Below are positions 43,625-53,148 of a stretch of 64,000 nt of DNA, one piece after another. The stretch is from positions 62,001-126,000 of the forward strand of contig JAFYMC010000014.1 in assembly GCA_017556805.1 (NCBI GenBank), in the 5' to 3' direction. This stretch comes from Lachnospiraceae bacterium. GTDB taxonomy: Bacteria > Bacillota > Clostridia > Lachnospirales > Lachnospiraceae. The number at the start of each line of letters is the position of its first letter. Position 1 is the stretch's first letter. The translations under genes and the position numbers were made by a program. A model generated the notes under the pieces. That model did no database searches. It was given only the letters and a program-made list of their open reading frames with translations, and was not told the DNA's origin.

Positions 43625-45076
43625 ATGTCATTTATTCATAAATCAAACCATAAACAATGTCGTCGCAAACTGTTCTTTGCAACGATATTGTGCCTTTCCG
43701 TACTTACGGGGCTTTCCTCTCCGGCGTTTTCCTATGCCTCCGAAGAAGCTCCTGTTGCCGCGGACGACCTTTCATGGCCGACAGGTCCTCAGTTGTCCGC
43801 AGAAGGCGCTATATTAATCGATGCCGAAACCGGTGCCGTTTTGTACGAAAAGAATGCGGAAATGCGCCTGTATCCGGCCAGCACCACAAAGCTGATGACG
43901 GCACTTCTTGCATTAGAAAATGCGGCTCTGGGTGAAACCGTCACCATTTCCCATAACGCGGTTTACGATATCGATGTGGATTCCAGCCGTATCTGGGTAG
44001 ATGAAGGCGAACAACTCTCCATGGAGGATTCCCTGTATGCCCTTATGCTTCCTTCCGCCAACGACTTGGCCTATGCCATTGCAGAGCACGTAGGCGGCAC
44101 CAAGGAAGGCTTTGCCGAAATGATGAATGCCCGTGCGAAAGAGCTTGGCTGCGTCAACACTCACTTTATGAATCCTCACGGTCTGGACGAAGAAGAACAT
44201 TACACCTGCCCTGCGGATTTAGCACGAATTACCCGGCCGTTATTGAAGAACTCTGCCTTTATAAAAATTTCCGGTTCCAAGAATTATCAGATTCCGCCGA
44301 CCAATCTTTGCAACGAATCCCGATGGGTATTAAATACGCATCTCATGATTCGCGGTACTCAGCCTTATGATGGTGTTATTGCGGGAAAAACCGGACATAC
44401 CGATCTTGCGGGCGCAAACCTTGTCACTTGTGCAAGACGCGGCACCATGACACTGATTGCCGTTATTATGAAGGCTCCGGATGATACCGCCCTTTATAAC
44501 GAAACCGCAGCTCTTTTAAATTACGGCTTTGACAACTTCACCACCTACAATATAACCGACGAACAGCTGACCCTCAGTAGCGACGTTCCTCCGTTATTCA
44601 ACAGCGAGGACACGGTACAACTTATGAACAGCAATATCGTCTCCACCGATTCCGGCGCCGTTGTTTTACCGTTTTCCGCTGCTCTTTCGGATGTAAAAAA
44701 GAGCGTTTCTCTTACTCAGCTTGCTTCCTTTGCGGAAGGGAAAAATACTATCGGCAAGGTCACCTATACCTACGGCACACGAATCGTCGGCTCCGCAAAT
44801 ATTATTTACAACAACGAGGGACCGGCCTTTTCGCTTCAACTGCCGACAGATGCCCCGGAATCATCCGACCCTATAGAAGGACAGGACACCCCGGCAACCG
44901 GCGATGAGCAAAACAAAACCGAAGACTCTCCCAAGAAAAGCCGTAAGCCTCTGATTATTGGGATTATCCTCGGTTGTATCTGTTTCTTAATCGGTGTTTA
45001 TATTATTTTTGTAGAACTTCCTTACCGCAAAAAGCGCGCGGCTTATCTCGCCAAGCGTCGCAACGGGCACCGTTAA
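43625..45076 (+). CDS. D-alanyl-D-alanine carboxypeptidase (DacF/PBP5-like)
   Basis: 483 residues from the ATG at 43625 (after GGGAGG). Signal peptide (about 1-38), then the S11 peptidase fold with SxxK STTK (Ser87, Lys90), SAND and KTGHTD. A spacer with acidic, Pro-rich residues (about 415-445) precedes a C-terminal membrane helix (IIGIILGCICFLIGVYIIFVE) and a basic tail. Trims the terminal D-Ala of peptidoglycan stems outside the membrane. The stop overlaps the converging gene by 4 bp. Confidence 0.9.
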   Translation: MSFIHKSNHKQCRRKLFFATILCLSVLTGLSSPAFSYASEEAPVAADDLSWPTGPQLSAEGAILIDAETGAVLYEKNAEMRLYPASTTKLMTALLALENAALGETVTISHNAVYDIDVDSSRIWVDEGEQLSMEDSLYALMLPSANDLAYAIAEHVGGTKEGFAEMMNARAKELGCVNTHFMNPHGLDEEEHYTCPADLARITRPLLKNSAFIKISGSKNYQIPPTNLCNESRWVLNTHLMIRGTQPYDGVIAGKTGHTDLAGANLVTCARRGTMTLIAVIMKAPDDTALYNETAALLNYGFDNFTTYNITDEQLTLSSDVPPLFNSEDTVQLMNSNIVSTDSGAVVLPFSAALSDVKKSVSLTQLASFAEGKNTIGKVTYTYGTRIVGSANIIYNNEGPAFSLQLPTDAPESSDPIEGQDTPATGDEQNKTEDSPKKSRKPLIIGIILGCICFLIGVYIIFVELPYRKKRAAYLAKRRNGHR

Positions 45077-46131
45077 TTGCCCATAGCTGCAAACAACGCC
45101 GCAATATCGTCTGCGGATAAGGTCTTATTCGGATCGGACAAATCCACGCCGGAGGATGCCAACGCATCTTCCGGTTCTTCTTCTGCCGGCTCTTCCTCTT
45201 CCGTTGCTGCATTTGCCTGCGCAAACAGTGCTGCGATATCATCTGCCGACAGCGGTTTATTCGGGTCGGACAAATCCACACCGGATTCCGCAAACATTTC
45301 CATCGAAGGTTCGTCTACCACCGGTTCCTCCGAAAGAGACCTTTCTTCATACTCCTTCTCTTCCGGTTCATCCGAATACAGTTCATCCGCCGGCTCTTCC
45401 GCTTCTTCCGATTCCTCCGAAAAGTATGCAAGACTCTCCATCGGCTCCTCTATCGACTCCTCCTTCGGCACCGAACTCCGGTCAATCACTACCGGTACGC
45501 CGGTATTCAAATCCTTTATTTCCTCTTTAATCTCTTCCAAAGCATCAACCGTAGTTCCGAGTTCGGAAAGCACTGCCTCTCCGTTTTCGTGAATCTCTTC
45601 ATAAAGGCGATGAGACATCTCCCTTATGGCATCCACCACATTGTCCATAGAACCGCTGTTTCCCGGCTCTGCCTGCATACGCTTTAATTCCTCTCGCAAA
45701 CGCCCCAGTTCTTCCCGTTCGCTGAGAGCCATCTGTTTTGCATTTTCTTTATTATACATCACCAGGGTTTTTACAGCCGTTTCCTGCGCCTTCACCAGTT
45801 CTGTAATCTGTTCCTTCAACGCCGCCATGCCGCTTTCCATGGCCTCATGCTGCTTCTTTACCGCAATATAGACGCCCTTTTCCGCTTTTTCGTTTCCCCT
45901 CATCAGTTCTGCCATGCGGTCCGCCATCAAAAGCTCTGTGGTCTTTTCCGTAGCGGACGGAGCCTCCTCCTTCGGAGAAAATGCAAAAAACACAGACGCC
46001 GCCAACAGTAGTACTCCCGCGATGCAGGCCATCCAGATATAATCACTAAATACCGTCAACGCCATGCCCGCAAAAAACACTGCCATGACAAACAATACAA
46101 AACTCAGTTTTCTCTGCAATTCTTTTTTCAT
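45073..46131 (-). CDS. Membrane protein with coiled coil and duplicated acidic C-terminal peptide motif
   Basis: 352 residues: two N-terminal membrane helices (about 8-28 and 32-51), a long coiled coil (65-215), an acidic linker rich in Glu/Ser, and two copies of SGVDLSDPNK(P/T)LSADDIAALFA (about 284-305 and 328-349). The function is unknown. The repeated peptide resembles the LSQxEIDALL helix by which FliM binds CheY, so it may be a docking motif. Ribosome site GGGAGG. Confidence 0.7.
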   Translation of the reverse strand: MKKELQRKLSFVLFVMAVFFAGMALTVFSDYIWMACIAGVLLLAASVFFAFSPKEEAPSATEKTTELLMADRMAELMRGNEKAEKGVYIAVKKQHEAMESGMAALKEQITELVKAQETAVKTLVMYNKENAKQMALSEREELGRLREELKRMQAEPGNSGSMDNVVDAIREMSHRLYEEIHENGEAVLSELGTTVDALEEIKEEIKDLNTGVPVVIDRSSVPKEESIEEPMESLAYFSEESEEAEEPADELYSDEPEEKEYEERSLSEEPVVDEPSMEMFAESGVDLSDPNKPLSADDIAALFAQANAATEEEEPAEEEPEDALASSGVDLSDPNKTLSADDIAALFAAMGN

Positions 46132-46282
46132 AAGACCTCCCTCGATGCTTTCACAGGATGCATAAGTTCTTTTCTTTTATCATAACACACTCTGTTCCCG
46201 GTGTCAAAAAAAGATAAGATTTTTTATATCTTTTCTGTCAAAAGCTCTTTTTTAGTCTCATTCCATGAAATTTTGGTGATTC

Positions 46283-46802
46283 CTATCTCCTTTCCGCCGC
46301 CCTCACTTCTGTTATTTTTTCCTTCAATGAAACCAATGCCTCTTCTGCATCCTCCAGTTCTTTTACCGTCTGTTCCATCGGACAGATACCGTCCCCGGCA
46401 CGATTCCCCTGTCACATTGGGTTTTAATAATCGTATTCTCTTTGATTACCACACAGCTTGCGGTTCCTTCCTTAATCAAATTGATTGCGGAACGCACCGC
46501 ACTTTCCTTTACACGTTTTCTTCCGCTTCCCAACGCAAAAATCACCGGCGGAATTAACAGAAGTTGAATTAAAATCCCCGGAAGACCGGTCAAAAAGCTG
46601 TTTAACACCGGCAACAGCAGCCCACATAAGCCTCCGTAGACCGGACCGCATAAAATGCCGCAAAGAAGCACCGGGATGTGCATCGGAAAAAGCACCGTTC
46701 CCGGAATTCCAAAACCGTGAGAGGTTGCAAAGGGGAGCAAAATCCCCAATGCAAGCAACATCCCGGCTACTGCTATTCTCTCGTTTTTGTCTTTAAAATC
46801 AT
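46283..46802 (-). pseudogene. Collapsed ECF transporter S component / DUF1893 fusion gene
   Basis: Read leftward, the pieces are: an N-terminal S-component part (ERIAVAGMLLALGILLPF, FPMHIPVLLCGILCGPVYGG) whose only upstream ATG (46802) is out of frame; a jump at TGLP to what looks like the C-terminal membrane helix (GILIQLLLIPPVIFAL); a DUF1893-like start (AINLIKEGTASCVVIKENTI...CDRGI); and, after another deletion with frame change, a DUF1893-like end (NRAGDGICPMEQTVKELEDA) closing at 46283. The middle parts of both domains are missing. The longest open piece (46363-46761) is unlikely to be functional. Confidence 0.65.
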
Positions 46803-46831
46803 TTCAATAACCACCTAAACTTTTCCGTCAT

Positions 46832-47965
46832 CTACAATGAGGTTAAGGTATCCTCTACCTTCTTAAGAAGCTCACGCACCTTCAAGTGCTGCGGACACTT
46901 CCGTTCACAGAATCCGCAATCCGCACAATCCTTAATCGTTGCACCCGGGTTCTTTTCGTTATTTACATAATCCAAAAAAGATTTTTTCGCAAGCTCATGT
47001 AAGCCGTATACATTGTGATAGGTATAAGCCTGGAAAATACGCGGAATCTGAATGCCCTTCGGACACGGCTGACAATATCCGCAACCGGTACAGTAAAGTT
47101 CGGAAAACTTCTTCAGATTCTCAAGCGCATCGCCCACCTCACGCCACATCTGTTCGGTCATCGGCTCCTCTAAGGAAGCAACTGCCGCATTCTGGTCTAC
47201 CATCTCATAGGTCTGCATACCGGAAAGCGCACAACAAACGCCCGGGTTACCGAGAACAAATCGGAAGGCCAGCTCATAGGTGTTCAGATTGCCGCTACCG
47301 AGACGCTTTGCCAATTCCGTCGGTGCCGCAAGACGTCCGCCTCCTACCGGTCCCATAACAACCACGCCGAGGCCCTTTTCCTTGGCATAACCGATCATCT
47401 CTTCGTTAGCACGGTCCAAAAGATTATACTGTAACAAAACGGTCTCCATTTCCGGTGCATTGTCGATAATATACTTTAATGCATCCGGAGAATCGTGGAA
47501 GGAGAAGGAAATGTGACGAATCTTACCCTCCGCCTTTAATCTCTTTGCCTCGTTTAATAATCCAAGCGGCACAATCACTTCGTCAAACACCTTCCGGTTA
47601 ATCCCCCAGAAATGATAAAAGTCTACGTAGTCCGTATCCAGCTTGGCAAGGCTCTTGTCAAGCATTCCCTCGAAGTCCTCCGGCTTCTTCACTCGTTCCA
47701 GCGGACACTTCGTAGAAATATACACCTTATCACGAATCGGCTTCAATGCCTTACCCACCGCGATTTCACTGTTCTCATGACAATAATAAAATGCCGTATC
47801 AAAATAATTTACACCTAACTCATAAGCATGACGAAGCATCGCATCCGTCTTCTCCTGGTCTACCTCAAACTTTCCGTCTCCCAAATCAATCTCCGGAAGA
47901 CGCATGCACCCAAAACCAAGGGTAGAAATCTCTACTCCCGTATTACCAAATTTACGATACTGCAT
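46832..47965 (-). CDS. Aldo/keto reductase with C-terminal ferredoxin domain
   Basis: 377 residues. Residues 1-270 are an AKR barrel (LGFGCMRLPE, NYFDTAFYYCHENSE, catalytic Tyr in FYYCHE, and STKCPL). Residues 285-350 add two 4Fe-4S type cysteine sets (CTGCGYCQPCP and CADCGFCERKCP). This fusion is common in anaerobes and suggests electrons come from a ferredoxin pathway; the substrate is unknown. Confidence 0.9.
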   Translation of the reverse strand: MQYRKFGNTGVEISTLGFGCMRLPEIDLGDGKFEVDQEKTDAMLRHAYELGVNYFDTAFYYCHENSEIAVGKALKPIRDKVYISTKCPLERVKKPEDFEGMLDKSLAKLDTDYVDFYHFWGINRKVFDEVIVPLGLLNEAKRLKAEGKIRHISFSFHDSPDALKYIIDNAPEMETVLLQYNLLDRANEEMIGYAKEKGLGVVVMGPVGGGRLAAPTELAKRLGSGNLNTYELAFRFVLGNPGVCCALSGMQTYEMVDQNAAVASLEEPMTEQMWREVGDALENLKKFSELYCTGCGYCQPCPKGIQIPRIFQAYTYHNVYGLHELAKKSFLDYVNNEKNPGATIKDCADCGFCERKCPQHLKVRELLKKVEDTLTSL

Positions 47966-48019
47966 AACAAATCCCCTTTCCTCTTTCGAAATGAAAACAT
48001 AAAAATATTGTTATAGTAA

Positions 48020-48048
48020 AGTATATCATAACCGCACAACCTTTTCAA
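48020..48048 (-). promoter_or_regulatory. Promoter of the aldo/keto reductase gene
   Basis: Read leftward: TTGAAA (48043-48048), 17 bp, TATACT (48020-48025) with extended TGA. Confidence 0.75.
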
Positions 48049-48087
48049 TGAGAATTCTTTATAACCTCTTAAAATTCCCATCTTTTC

Positions 48088-48126
48088 TAAACAAAATACG
48101 GGATGTCGCTTCATAACATCCCGTAT
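48088..48126 (-). terminator. Terminator after metK
   Basis: Read leftward: ATACGGGATGT (48126-48116) pairs with ACATCCCGTAT (48106-48096), then TTTGTTT. Confidence 0.85.
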
Positions 48127-48197
48127 CATTATTTAAATATTTTGTTTTATTTAAATATATTATCTTTTCCCATCACCCGGCCAGTCTCGAAATCCGA

Positions 48198-49391
48198 TTA
48201 CTTCGCATATACCTTTAACTGCTCAGCCACATCGGTCTTCTCCCACGGAAGATCAAGGTCCGTACGACCGAAGTGACCGTATGCTGCGGTCTGCTTGTAA
48301 ATCGGACGACGAAGATCCAACATCTTAATGATACCCGCCGGACGAAGGTCAAAATGCTTACGCACAATTTCCACCAGTTCTTCATTGGAAAGCTTTCCTG
48401 TACCGAAGGTATCCACCATAACAGAAGTCGGCTGTGCTACACCGATTGCATAGGAAAGCTGAATCTCACACTTCTTTGCAAGGCCTGCGGCTACAATATT
48501 CTTTGCCACATAACGAGCCGCATAACAAGCGGAACGGTCAACCTTCGTGCAGTCCTTACCGGAGAATGCTCCGCCGCCGTGACGTGCATATCCGCCGTAG
48601 GTATCCACAATAATCTTACGACCGGTCAATCCGCTGTCTCCGTTCGGTCCTCCGATAACAAAACGTCCCGTCGGATTAATAAAGAACTTCGTATTCTCGT
48701 CAATCAATTTCTTCGGGAGCACAACATCAAATACATACTTTTTAATATCTTCATGAATCTGCTCCTGGGTCACGGTCGGTGCATGCTGGGTCGATAATAC
48801 TACCGCTTCCAATCGAACCGGTTCTCCCGCCTCATCATACTCTACCGTTACCTGGGACTTTCCGTCCGGACGAAGATACGGAAGCATTCCGTTTTTACGC
48901 ACTTCGGAAAGTCTCTTGGTCAATTTATGTGCCAAGGAAATCGGGTACGGCATCAGTTCCTCGGTTTCATCGGATGCATAACCGAACATCATACCCTGGT
49001 CGCCTGCGCCGATTGCCTCGATATCTGCATCGGACATCTTGTTTTCCTTTGCTTCCAGTGCCTTATCGACACCCATAGCAATATCCGCAGACTGCTTATC
49101 CAGCGTTACAAGTACCGCACAGGTATCCGCATCAAAACCGTACTTTGCTCTGTCATAGCCGATTTCACGTACCGTATCACGCACAATCTTCTGAATATCC
49201 ACGGTAGCCTTTGTGGTCACCTCTCCCATCACCAATACAAGACCGGTGGTACATGCCGTCTCACATGCCACACGGCTCATCGGATCCTGCTCCATCATTG
49301 CATCCAACACCGCGTCGGAAATCTGATCACAGATTTTATCCGGATGTCCCTCGGTTACCGATTCAGACGTAAATAAAAACTTATCGCTCAT
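48198..49391 (-). CDS. metK: S-adenosylmethionine synthetase
   Basis: 397 residues from the ATG at 49391 (after AAAGGAG), the family length. [43 protein letters not shown]-type loop ([22 protein letters not shown]). It makes SAM from methionine and ATP. Controlled by a SAM-I riboswitch in its leader, a direct product feedback loop. Confidence 0.97.
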   Translation of the reverse strand: MSDKFLFTSESVTEGHPDKICDQISDAVLDAMMEQDPMSRVACETACTTGLVLVMGEVTTKATVDIQKIVRDTVREIGYDRAKYGFDADTCAVLVTLDKQSADIAMGVDKALEAKENKMSDADIEAIGAGDQGMMFGYASDETEELMPYPISLAHKLTKRLSEVRKNGMLPYLRPDGKSQVTVEYDEAGEPVRLEAVVLSTQHAPTVTQEQIHEDIKKYVFDVVLPKKLIDENTKFFINPTGRFVIGGPNGDSGLTGRKIIVDTYGGYARHGGGAFSGKDCTKVDRSACYAARYVAKNIVAAGLAKKCEIQLSYAIGVAQPTSVMVDTFGTGKLSNEELVEIVRKHFDLRPAGIIKMLDLRRPIYKQTAAYGHFGRTDLDLPWEKTDVAEQLKVYAK

Positions 49392-49469
49392 CTTTTTCTC
49401 CTTTCGTTTGGGGAACTCGTGCCATGCAGGCTCCCAATGTTGCTTCAATGCCCACTTGCCTGCACGCAT

Positions 49470-49629
49470 AAAATTAAGTCCGTAGGCCTTGCAGACTACG
49501 GACTTGATACCAATAAAAAAACCAAATCCCTTATTGTTCGGTACAACGTACCGCTCAACTTGGCACCTTCCCGTACGGGGGTTGCCGTGACTTCGCAGAG
49601 CCTTTACTCTCCATCACTCTTAATAAGAG
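49470..49629 (-). promoter_or_regulatory. SAM-I (S-box) riboswitch with terminator
   Basis: Read leftward: P1 strand CTCTTATT near 49629, the conserved core GATGGAGAG...GCAACC...GGTGCCAA...ACCGAACAATAAG (P1 closing at 49530-49535), then the terminator AAGTCCGTAG/CTACGGACTT (49506-49497 with 49486-49477) and AATTTT. SAM binding should terminate metK transcription. The remaining 49392-49470 is leader with the ribosome site. Confidence 0.93.
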
Positions 49630-49659
49630 TTTACTTATTAAATTGTTTGTAGCACACTC

Positions 49660-49688
49660 AGAATACACCCTTTCCTACGTTTCGTCAA
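49660..49688 (-). promoter_or_regulatory. Promoter of the metK transcript
   Basis: Read leftward: TTGACG (49683-49688), 17 bp, TATTCT (49660-49665). Confidence 0.7.
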
Positions 49689-49712
49689 GCAAAATTTATA
49701 AATCGGATAAAA

Positions 49713-50123
49713 TTATATGTTCTCCGCAATCTTTTTCGCCAGCTCCGCAGCCTCTCCGTCGACGTACTTTACCATCGGCGGCGGAAGCTTTACACCGTCT
49801 GCTTTGTTACGCGGAATCACGTGAATGTGTAGATGGAATACGGTCTGTCCTGCCTCTTCTCCGTTATTCTGCAAAATATTGATACCGTCACAGCCTACGG
49901 TCTTTTTTACTGCCTTAGCCACCTTCTTTACCGCCGGAAGCGCTGCGGCAAGTAATTCATCGTCCGCCTCCAGAAGATTTGCGGCATGCTCCTTTGCAAG
50001 TAAAATTACATGTCCCTTGGCCACCGGACCGATGTCCATAATGGCACGGAATTTGTCATCCTCGTACACCGTGGAAGACGGAATCTCATTCTTTAAAATC
50101 TTACAAAAAATACAGTTGTCCAT
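49713..50123 (-). CDS. HIT family hydrolase
   Basis: 136 residues from the ATG at 50123 (after AAAGGAGAG). CIFCKILKNEIPSSTVYEDD and the catalytic histidine triad QTVFHLHIHVIP. Such proteins hydrolyse nucleoside phosphoramidates or dinucleotides. It begins 28 bp after the flavodoxin-SCP2 gene and probably shares its transcript. Confidence 0.92.
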   Translation of the reverse strand: MDNCIFCKILKNEIPSSTVYEDDKFRAIMDIGPVAKGHVILLAKEHAANLLEADDELLAAALPAVKKVAKAVKKTVGCDGINILQNNGEEAGQTVFHLHIHVIPRNKADGVKLPPPMVKYVDGEAAELAKKIAENI

Positions 50124-50151
50124 TGTTTGTTCTCTCCTTTTCATCTACAAT

Positions 50152-51162
50152 CTACACCAGCGTCTGGAACCGGAACATCATATCAAACTGTCTCAGCAAT
50201 TTAAAATCGCCTTTTGCTGTAATATCTCCGGACATAAATGCCCCCTGAAAGGTCACTCTACCGTCCACAATACGTTCCATCACGGCACGGGTCAACTTTG
50301 CATTGACATCCGCTGCCGGCACCTCCTCCGGATAACTGCAGAACAACCGGCCGTCTCTGATTTCAATAAACAACGTTCGGTCATTATCCGCAAACTGCAA
50401 CGCATATTTTACGGAAACAGCATCCTCCGGGGCATGGAAATTCGTCCTGAGATTTGCAATAAACTCCATCTTCGGATCCATTCCGGCACTGCTCTTTTCA
50501 AACATTCCCTTAAACATCTGGGAAAGCTCCTCTATATCTTCCTTCTGGCGTTTCACGTATTTATCATCCGATACATACTTGGACAGCTCCTCGCTCTCCT
50601 GCGGAGTCAGCGGAATCGGCAATGCCGCCATATCCCTTGTAATTAAATTATTACTGCTCGGAAGCTGTAACTCCTTACGAGACACTGCCCGATAAAAGTG
50701 CTCTGCCTTTTTCTCGATAAGCTTTGCATATTCGGTATTGGTTTCAAACTCCACCTGATTGTCTACAAAGGTACATACACCTTCCGCCACTTTTCCTCCC
50801 AGCAACTCCCAGGAATTACGAAGCACACTTTCGGAACGACGCTCTCCGCAGGTCGTGGCAACCACCACCGGCATCATATACATATTCTGCAATTTCTTCT
50901 TATCGGCATATAACCAGCATGCATCCAAAAACTGCTGCATATATCCACCGATTCCGTACCATTCTAACGGCACGGCAAGAATCACGCCATCCACTTCCTT
51001 TATTGTACCGGACAGTGCCGCAATCTCGTTCTTCTGCTCGTATAAATTGTAACGGCGTACCTGTACATTCAATTCGTTCAGTACTTCAACCAGCTTATTT
51101 ACAACATAAATCGTAGGGTCCTCAATAACGCCCCGTCCGCCGTAATAAACCGCTATCTTCAT
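50152..51162 (-). CDS. Flavodoxin-like NAD(P)H oxidoreductase fused to an SCP2 domain
   Basis: 336 residues from the ATG at 51162 (after GGAGG). N-terminal flavodoxin-like fold (1-175) of the NADPH-dependent FMN reductase group: KIAVYYGGRG, VILAVPLEWYGIGGYMQQFLD, VVATTCGERRSES. A helical linker (175-230) leads to a sterol carrier protein 2-like domain (235-336: ISVKYALQFADNDR is approximate context; VTFQGAFMSGDITAKGDFKLL is the typical SCP2 end). It probably binds a hydrophobic substrate next to the flavin. The pairing is unusual. Confidence 0.72.
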   Translation of the reverse strand: MKIAVYYGGRGVIEDPTIYVVNKLVEVLNELNVQVRRYNLYEQKNEIAALSGTIKEVDGVILAVPLEWYGIGGYMQQFLDACWLYADKKKLQNMYMMPVVVATTCGERRSESVLRNSWELLGGKVAEGVCTFVDNQVEFETNTEYAKLIEKKAEHFYRAVSRKELQLPSSNNLITRDMAALPIPLTPQESEELSKYVSDDKYVKRQKEDIEELSQMFKGMFEKSSAGMDPKMEFIANLRTNFHAPEDAVSVKYALQFADNDRTLFIEIRDGRLFCSYPEEVPAADVNAKLTRAVMERIVDGRVTFQGAFMSGDITAKGDFKLLRQFDMMFRFQTLV

Positions 51163-51288
51163 ATGCCACCTCCGGAATCCGTGCTCTGCACCCTTCTTCT
51201 CTGTATACATACTAAGTATAACCTTTTTTCCCGATTCCTTCAAGTGTAATCTTAGCGAATTCTTCCCAAACCGATGACTTCCTTACTC

Positions 51289-52446
51289 TTATTTTTCAAA
51301 ATATACAAACTCCGCATCCGCAAACCAAATTCGATCTCCGTTCACAAGCGGAACCTGCTCCTGTACCGCCAGCTCCCGGCCGTTTACTTTAGTTCCGTTG
51401 GTACTGTTTAAATCCGATAAAAGTACCGTTTTCCCCTGCTTTATAAATTTCGCGTGGAATCGACTGACCGTATCCTGCGGAATCGTATAATCCATGTATC
51501 CCGCATGACTCCCTACATAAAACGGGAACTTCGTCAAAAAAACAGTCTCCCCGTTTCTCTGGGAAATCAACGCCGGTCCGGTTTCCGTCTTTTTTACGGA
51601 TAATACCTTTGTATACTTCGGTTCCCACTCCGGCGCAGGCTCTCTGACACAAGGGACTCCCGGCAAAGCATACTCCCGGTCCTCTTTTCCCCCTCTCGTA
51701 AAACGAATCCGTTCCGTTTCCTTTCTAAGTCGCTCCCAAAAGCTGTTTTTCCGAGGGCTTTTCTTTTCCCTTCCCGAGATTTCTTCCTTTCTGCTTCGGC
51801 TTCTTCCCTTACCGGCGATTGCTTCTGTGGATATATCTCTGGAATACACATCTCGCGGCTTCTCCGATTCTGCATACTCCCATCGTTTTCCTATGGCGGC
51901 ATCCTGATTTTCCGCCTGTTCTCTCAACTTATCACGGATACGCTCCAACGTCATATCCGGCTCCTGCAGTTGCATATACAAAGCATAAACCATAGCAATC
52001 GCCCGTTCTTCCCTATAATCTACCCGGTTCAGTAAAACTTCGAATAATTTCCCTAACTGCTCCGCAAAGGGATGGTTATATTCCGGATAATAGCAAAGTG
52101 TTACCTCGTATTCCGGAATGCAAAGATATATATATTCCGGATCAAGGATAAAGTTATCCTCCGAAAGCAAGTACTCCCTTCCTCTACCCAGAACCTCTAA
52201 AATACCGTCCACTACCTTTTCTATTTGTTCCGCATTCATCGGAACCCGCTCAAATGTCATGGCCAGATTCTTTTTCCCGGTAATCTCATACTTGTACGCA
52301 TCCGTCCGCTCCGATCGTGCCATAGGAAGCACCCCGGTAGGCTTTGCCCTTTGTATCATCGGTTCTTCAAAGGTATCCTTCGTTTTTTTCAATAACAAAT
52401 ATGTTTTTCCGTCCGGTTCCTTTCTGTATTCTTCCCCACTTATCAC
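51289..52446 (-). CDS. FHA domain protein of the Tad-like locus (DUF6382-FHA type)
   Basis: 385 residues from a GTG at 52446 (after AAAGGAGG). N-terminal domain (about 1-165) resembling what I recall as DUF6382, a basic low-complexity linker (190-260: SRSRKEEISGREKKSPRK), and a C-terminal FHA domain (about 300-385: FYVGSH, SRFHAKF, LNSTNGTKVNG). FHA binds phosphothreonine, so the secretion system may be under Ser/Thr kinase control. Last gene of the Tad-like operon. Confidence 0.82.
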   Translation of the reverse strand: MISGEEYRKEPDGKTYLLLKKTKDTFEEPMIQRAKPTGVLPMARSERTDAYKYEITGKKNLAMTFERVPMNAEQIEKVVDGILEVLGRGREYLLSEDNFILDPEYIYLCIPEYEVTLCYYPEYNHPFAEQLGKLFEVLLNRVDYREERAIAMVYALYMQLQEPDMTLERIRDKLREQAENQDAAIGKRWEYAESEKPRDVYSRDISTEAIAGKGRSRSRKEEISGREKKSPRKNSFWERLRKETERIRFTRGGKEDREYALPGVPCVREPAPEWEPKYTKVLSVKKTETGPALISQRNGETVFLTKFPFYVGSHAGYMDYTIPQDTVSRFHAKFIKQGKTVLLSDLNSTNGTKVNGRELAVQEQVPLVNGDRIWFADAEFVYFEK

Positions 52447-52466
52447 CGTTTTTCCTCCTTTATCCG

Positions 52467-52688
52467 TTACTTCGAAAAGAACTCAAATGCCGTATCCGCA
52501 ATCCTTAAAATCTGAGAAGTTTCTATACTACGCTCATGAAACACCTCATCATACAACTCCGCCGCCTGCTGCTGTACCACCACATACTGATATACGGTCA
52601 ATTTTACAAGTAAAAATACAATCAGCAACATTGTCGGATACAACAACGCCGCCTCTACCGTCATGGATGCCGCCGCTCTCTTCTTCAT
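52467..52688 (-). CDS. Small TadE-like pseudopilin
   Basis: 73 residues from the ATG at 52688 (after AGAGGTG). The start KKRAAASMTVEAALLYPTML has the Glu-containing N-terminal hydrophobic helix of TadE-type pseudopilins; the rest is a short polar helix. Presumably processed by the prepilin peptidase encoded just upstream. Confidence 0.72.
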   Translation of the reverse strand: MKKRAAASMTVEAALLYPTMLLIVFLLVKLTVYQYVVVQQQAAELYDEVFHERSIETSQILRIADTAFEFFSK

Positions 52689-52704
52689 AGGACACCTCTT
52701 TCTT

Positions 52705-53148
52705 CTAAACGCATCTAACAATCACCCGCATAGTAATATAGCCGAGAAACAAAAACGGCAAAAACGGAATCCGGCTCTTTTTCCCGACCTTCTTCACAAG
52801 TAAAAGCACCCCCGAACTTACCCCCGCATACAACGTCGCAAGAAAGGTAAATGCCACGGTTTCCAACAGTCCGAAGGCTACACCGCACACAAGAACAACT
52901 ACCGCATCCGCTATTCCGATGGCCTCCTTTGAAAAATAAGCAAACATCATAAGTACCGCACCTATCATTACTCCGCCCAATGCGGACTGCCGGCTCACAT
53001 CCCCGAATTGTCCGGCTACCAGCAAAATCACCGATGTCACCAGTAACTCACAGGGCGTGACTCCCAAATGTCTTTTATCCTGTACGGCCAGCCACAATAA
53101 CGCCGGGATAGCACAAAGCTCTCTAACAACATTTTCCAAGGATTCCAT
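52705..53148 (-). CDS. Prepilin peptidase (TadV/CpaA-like)
   Basis: 147 residues from the ATG at 53148 (after GGAGGGG). Five or six membrane helices; the aspartyl protease pair is probably Asp in VQDKRHLGV and Asp in GIADAVVV, matching the GxGD-type site. No N-methylase domain. It would cleave the Flp pilin and TadE-like proteins. ATG overlaps the upstream stop by one base (TAATG). Confidence 0.78.
   Translation of the reverse strand: MESLENVVRELCAIPALLWLAVQDKRHLGVTPCELLVTSVILLVAGQFGDVSRQSALGGVMIGAVLMMFAYFSKEAIGIADAVVVLVCGVAFGLLETVAFTFLATLYAGVSSGVLLLVKKVGKKSRIPFLPFLFLGYITMRVIVRCV

Noticed and set aside
45077-45592. Plus-strand Ser-rich ORF
   Set aside because: It is the antisense shadow of the acidic linker of the coiled-coil membrane protein.
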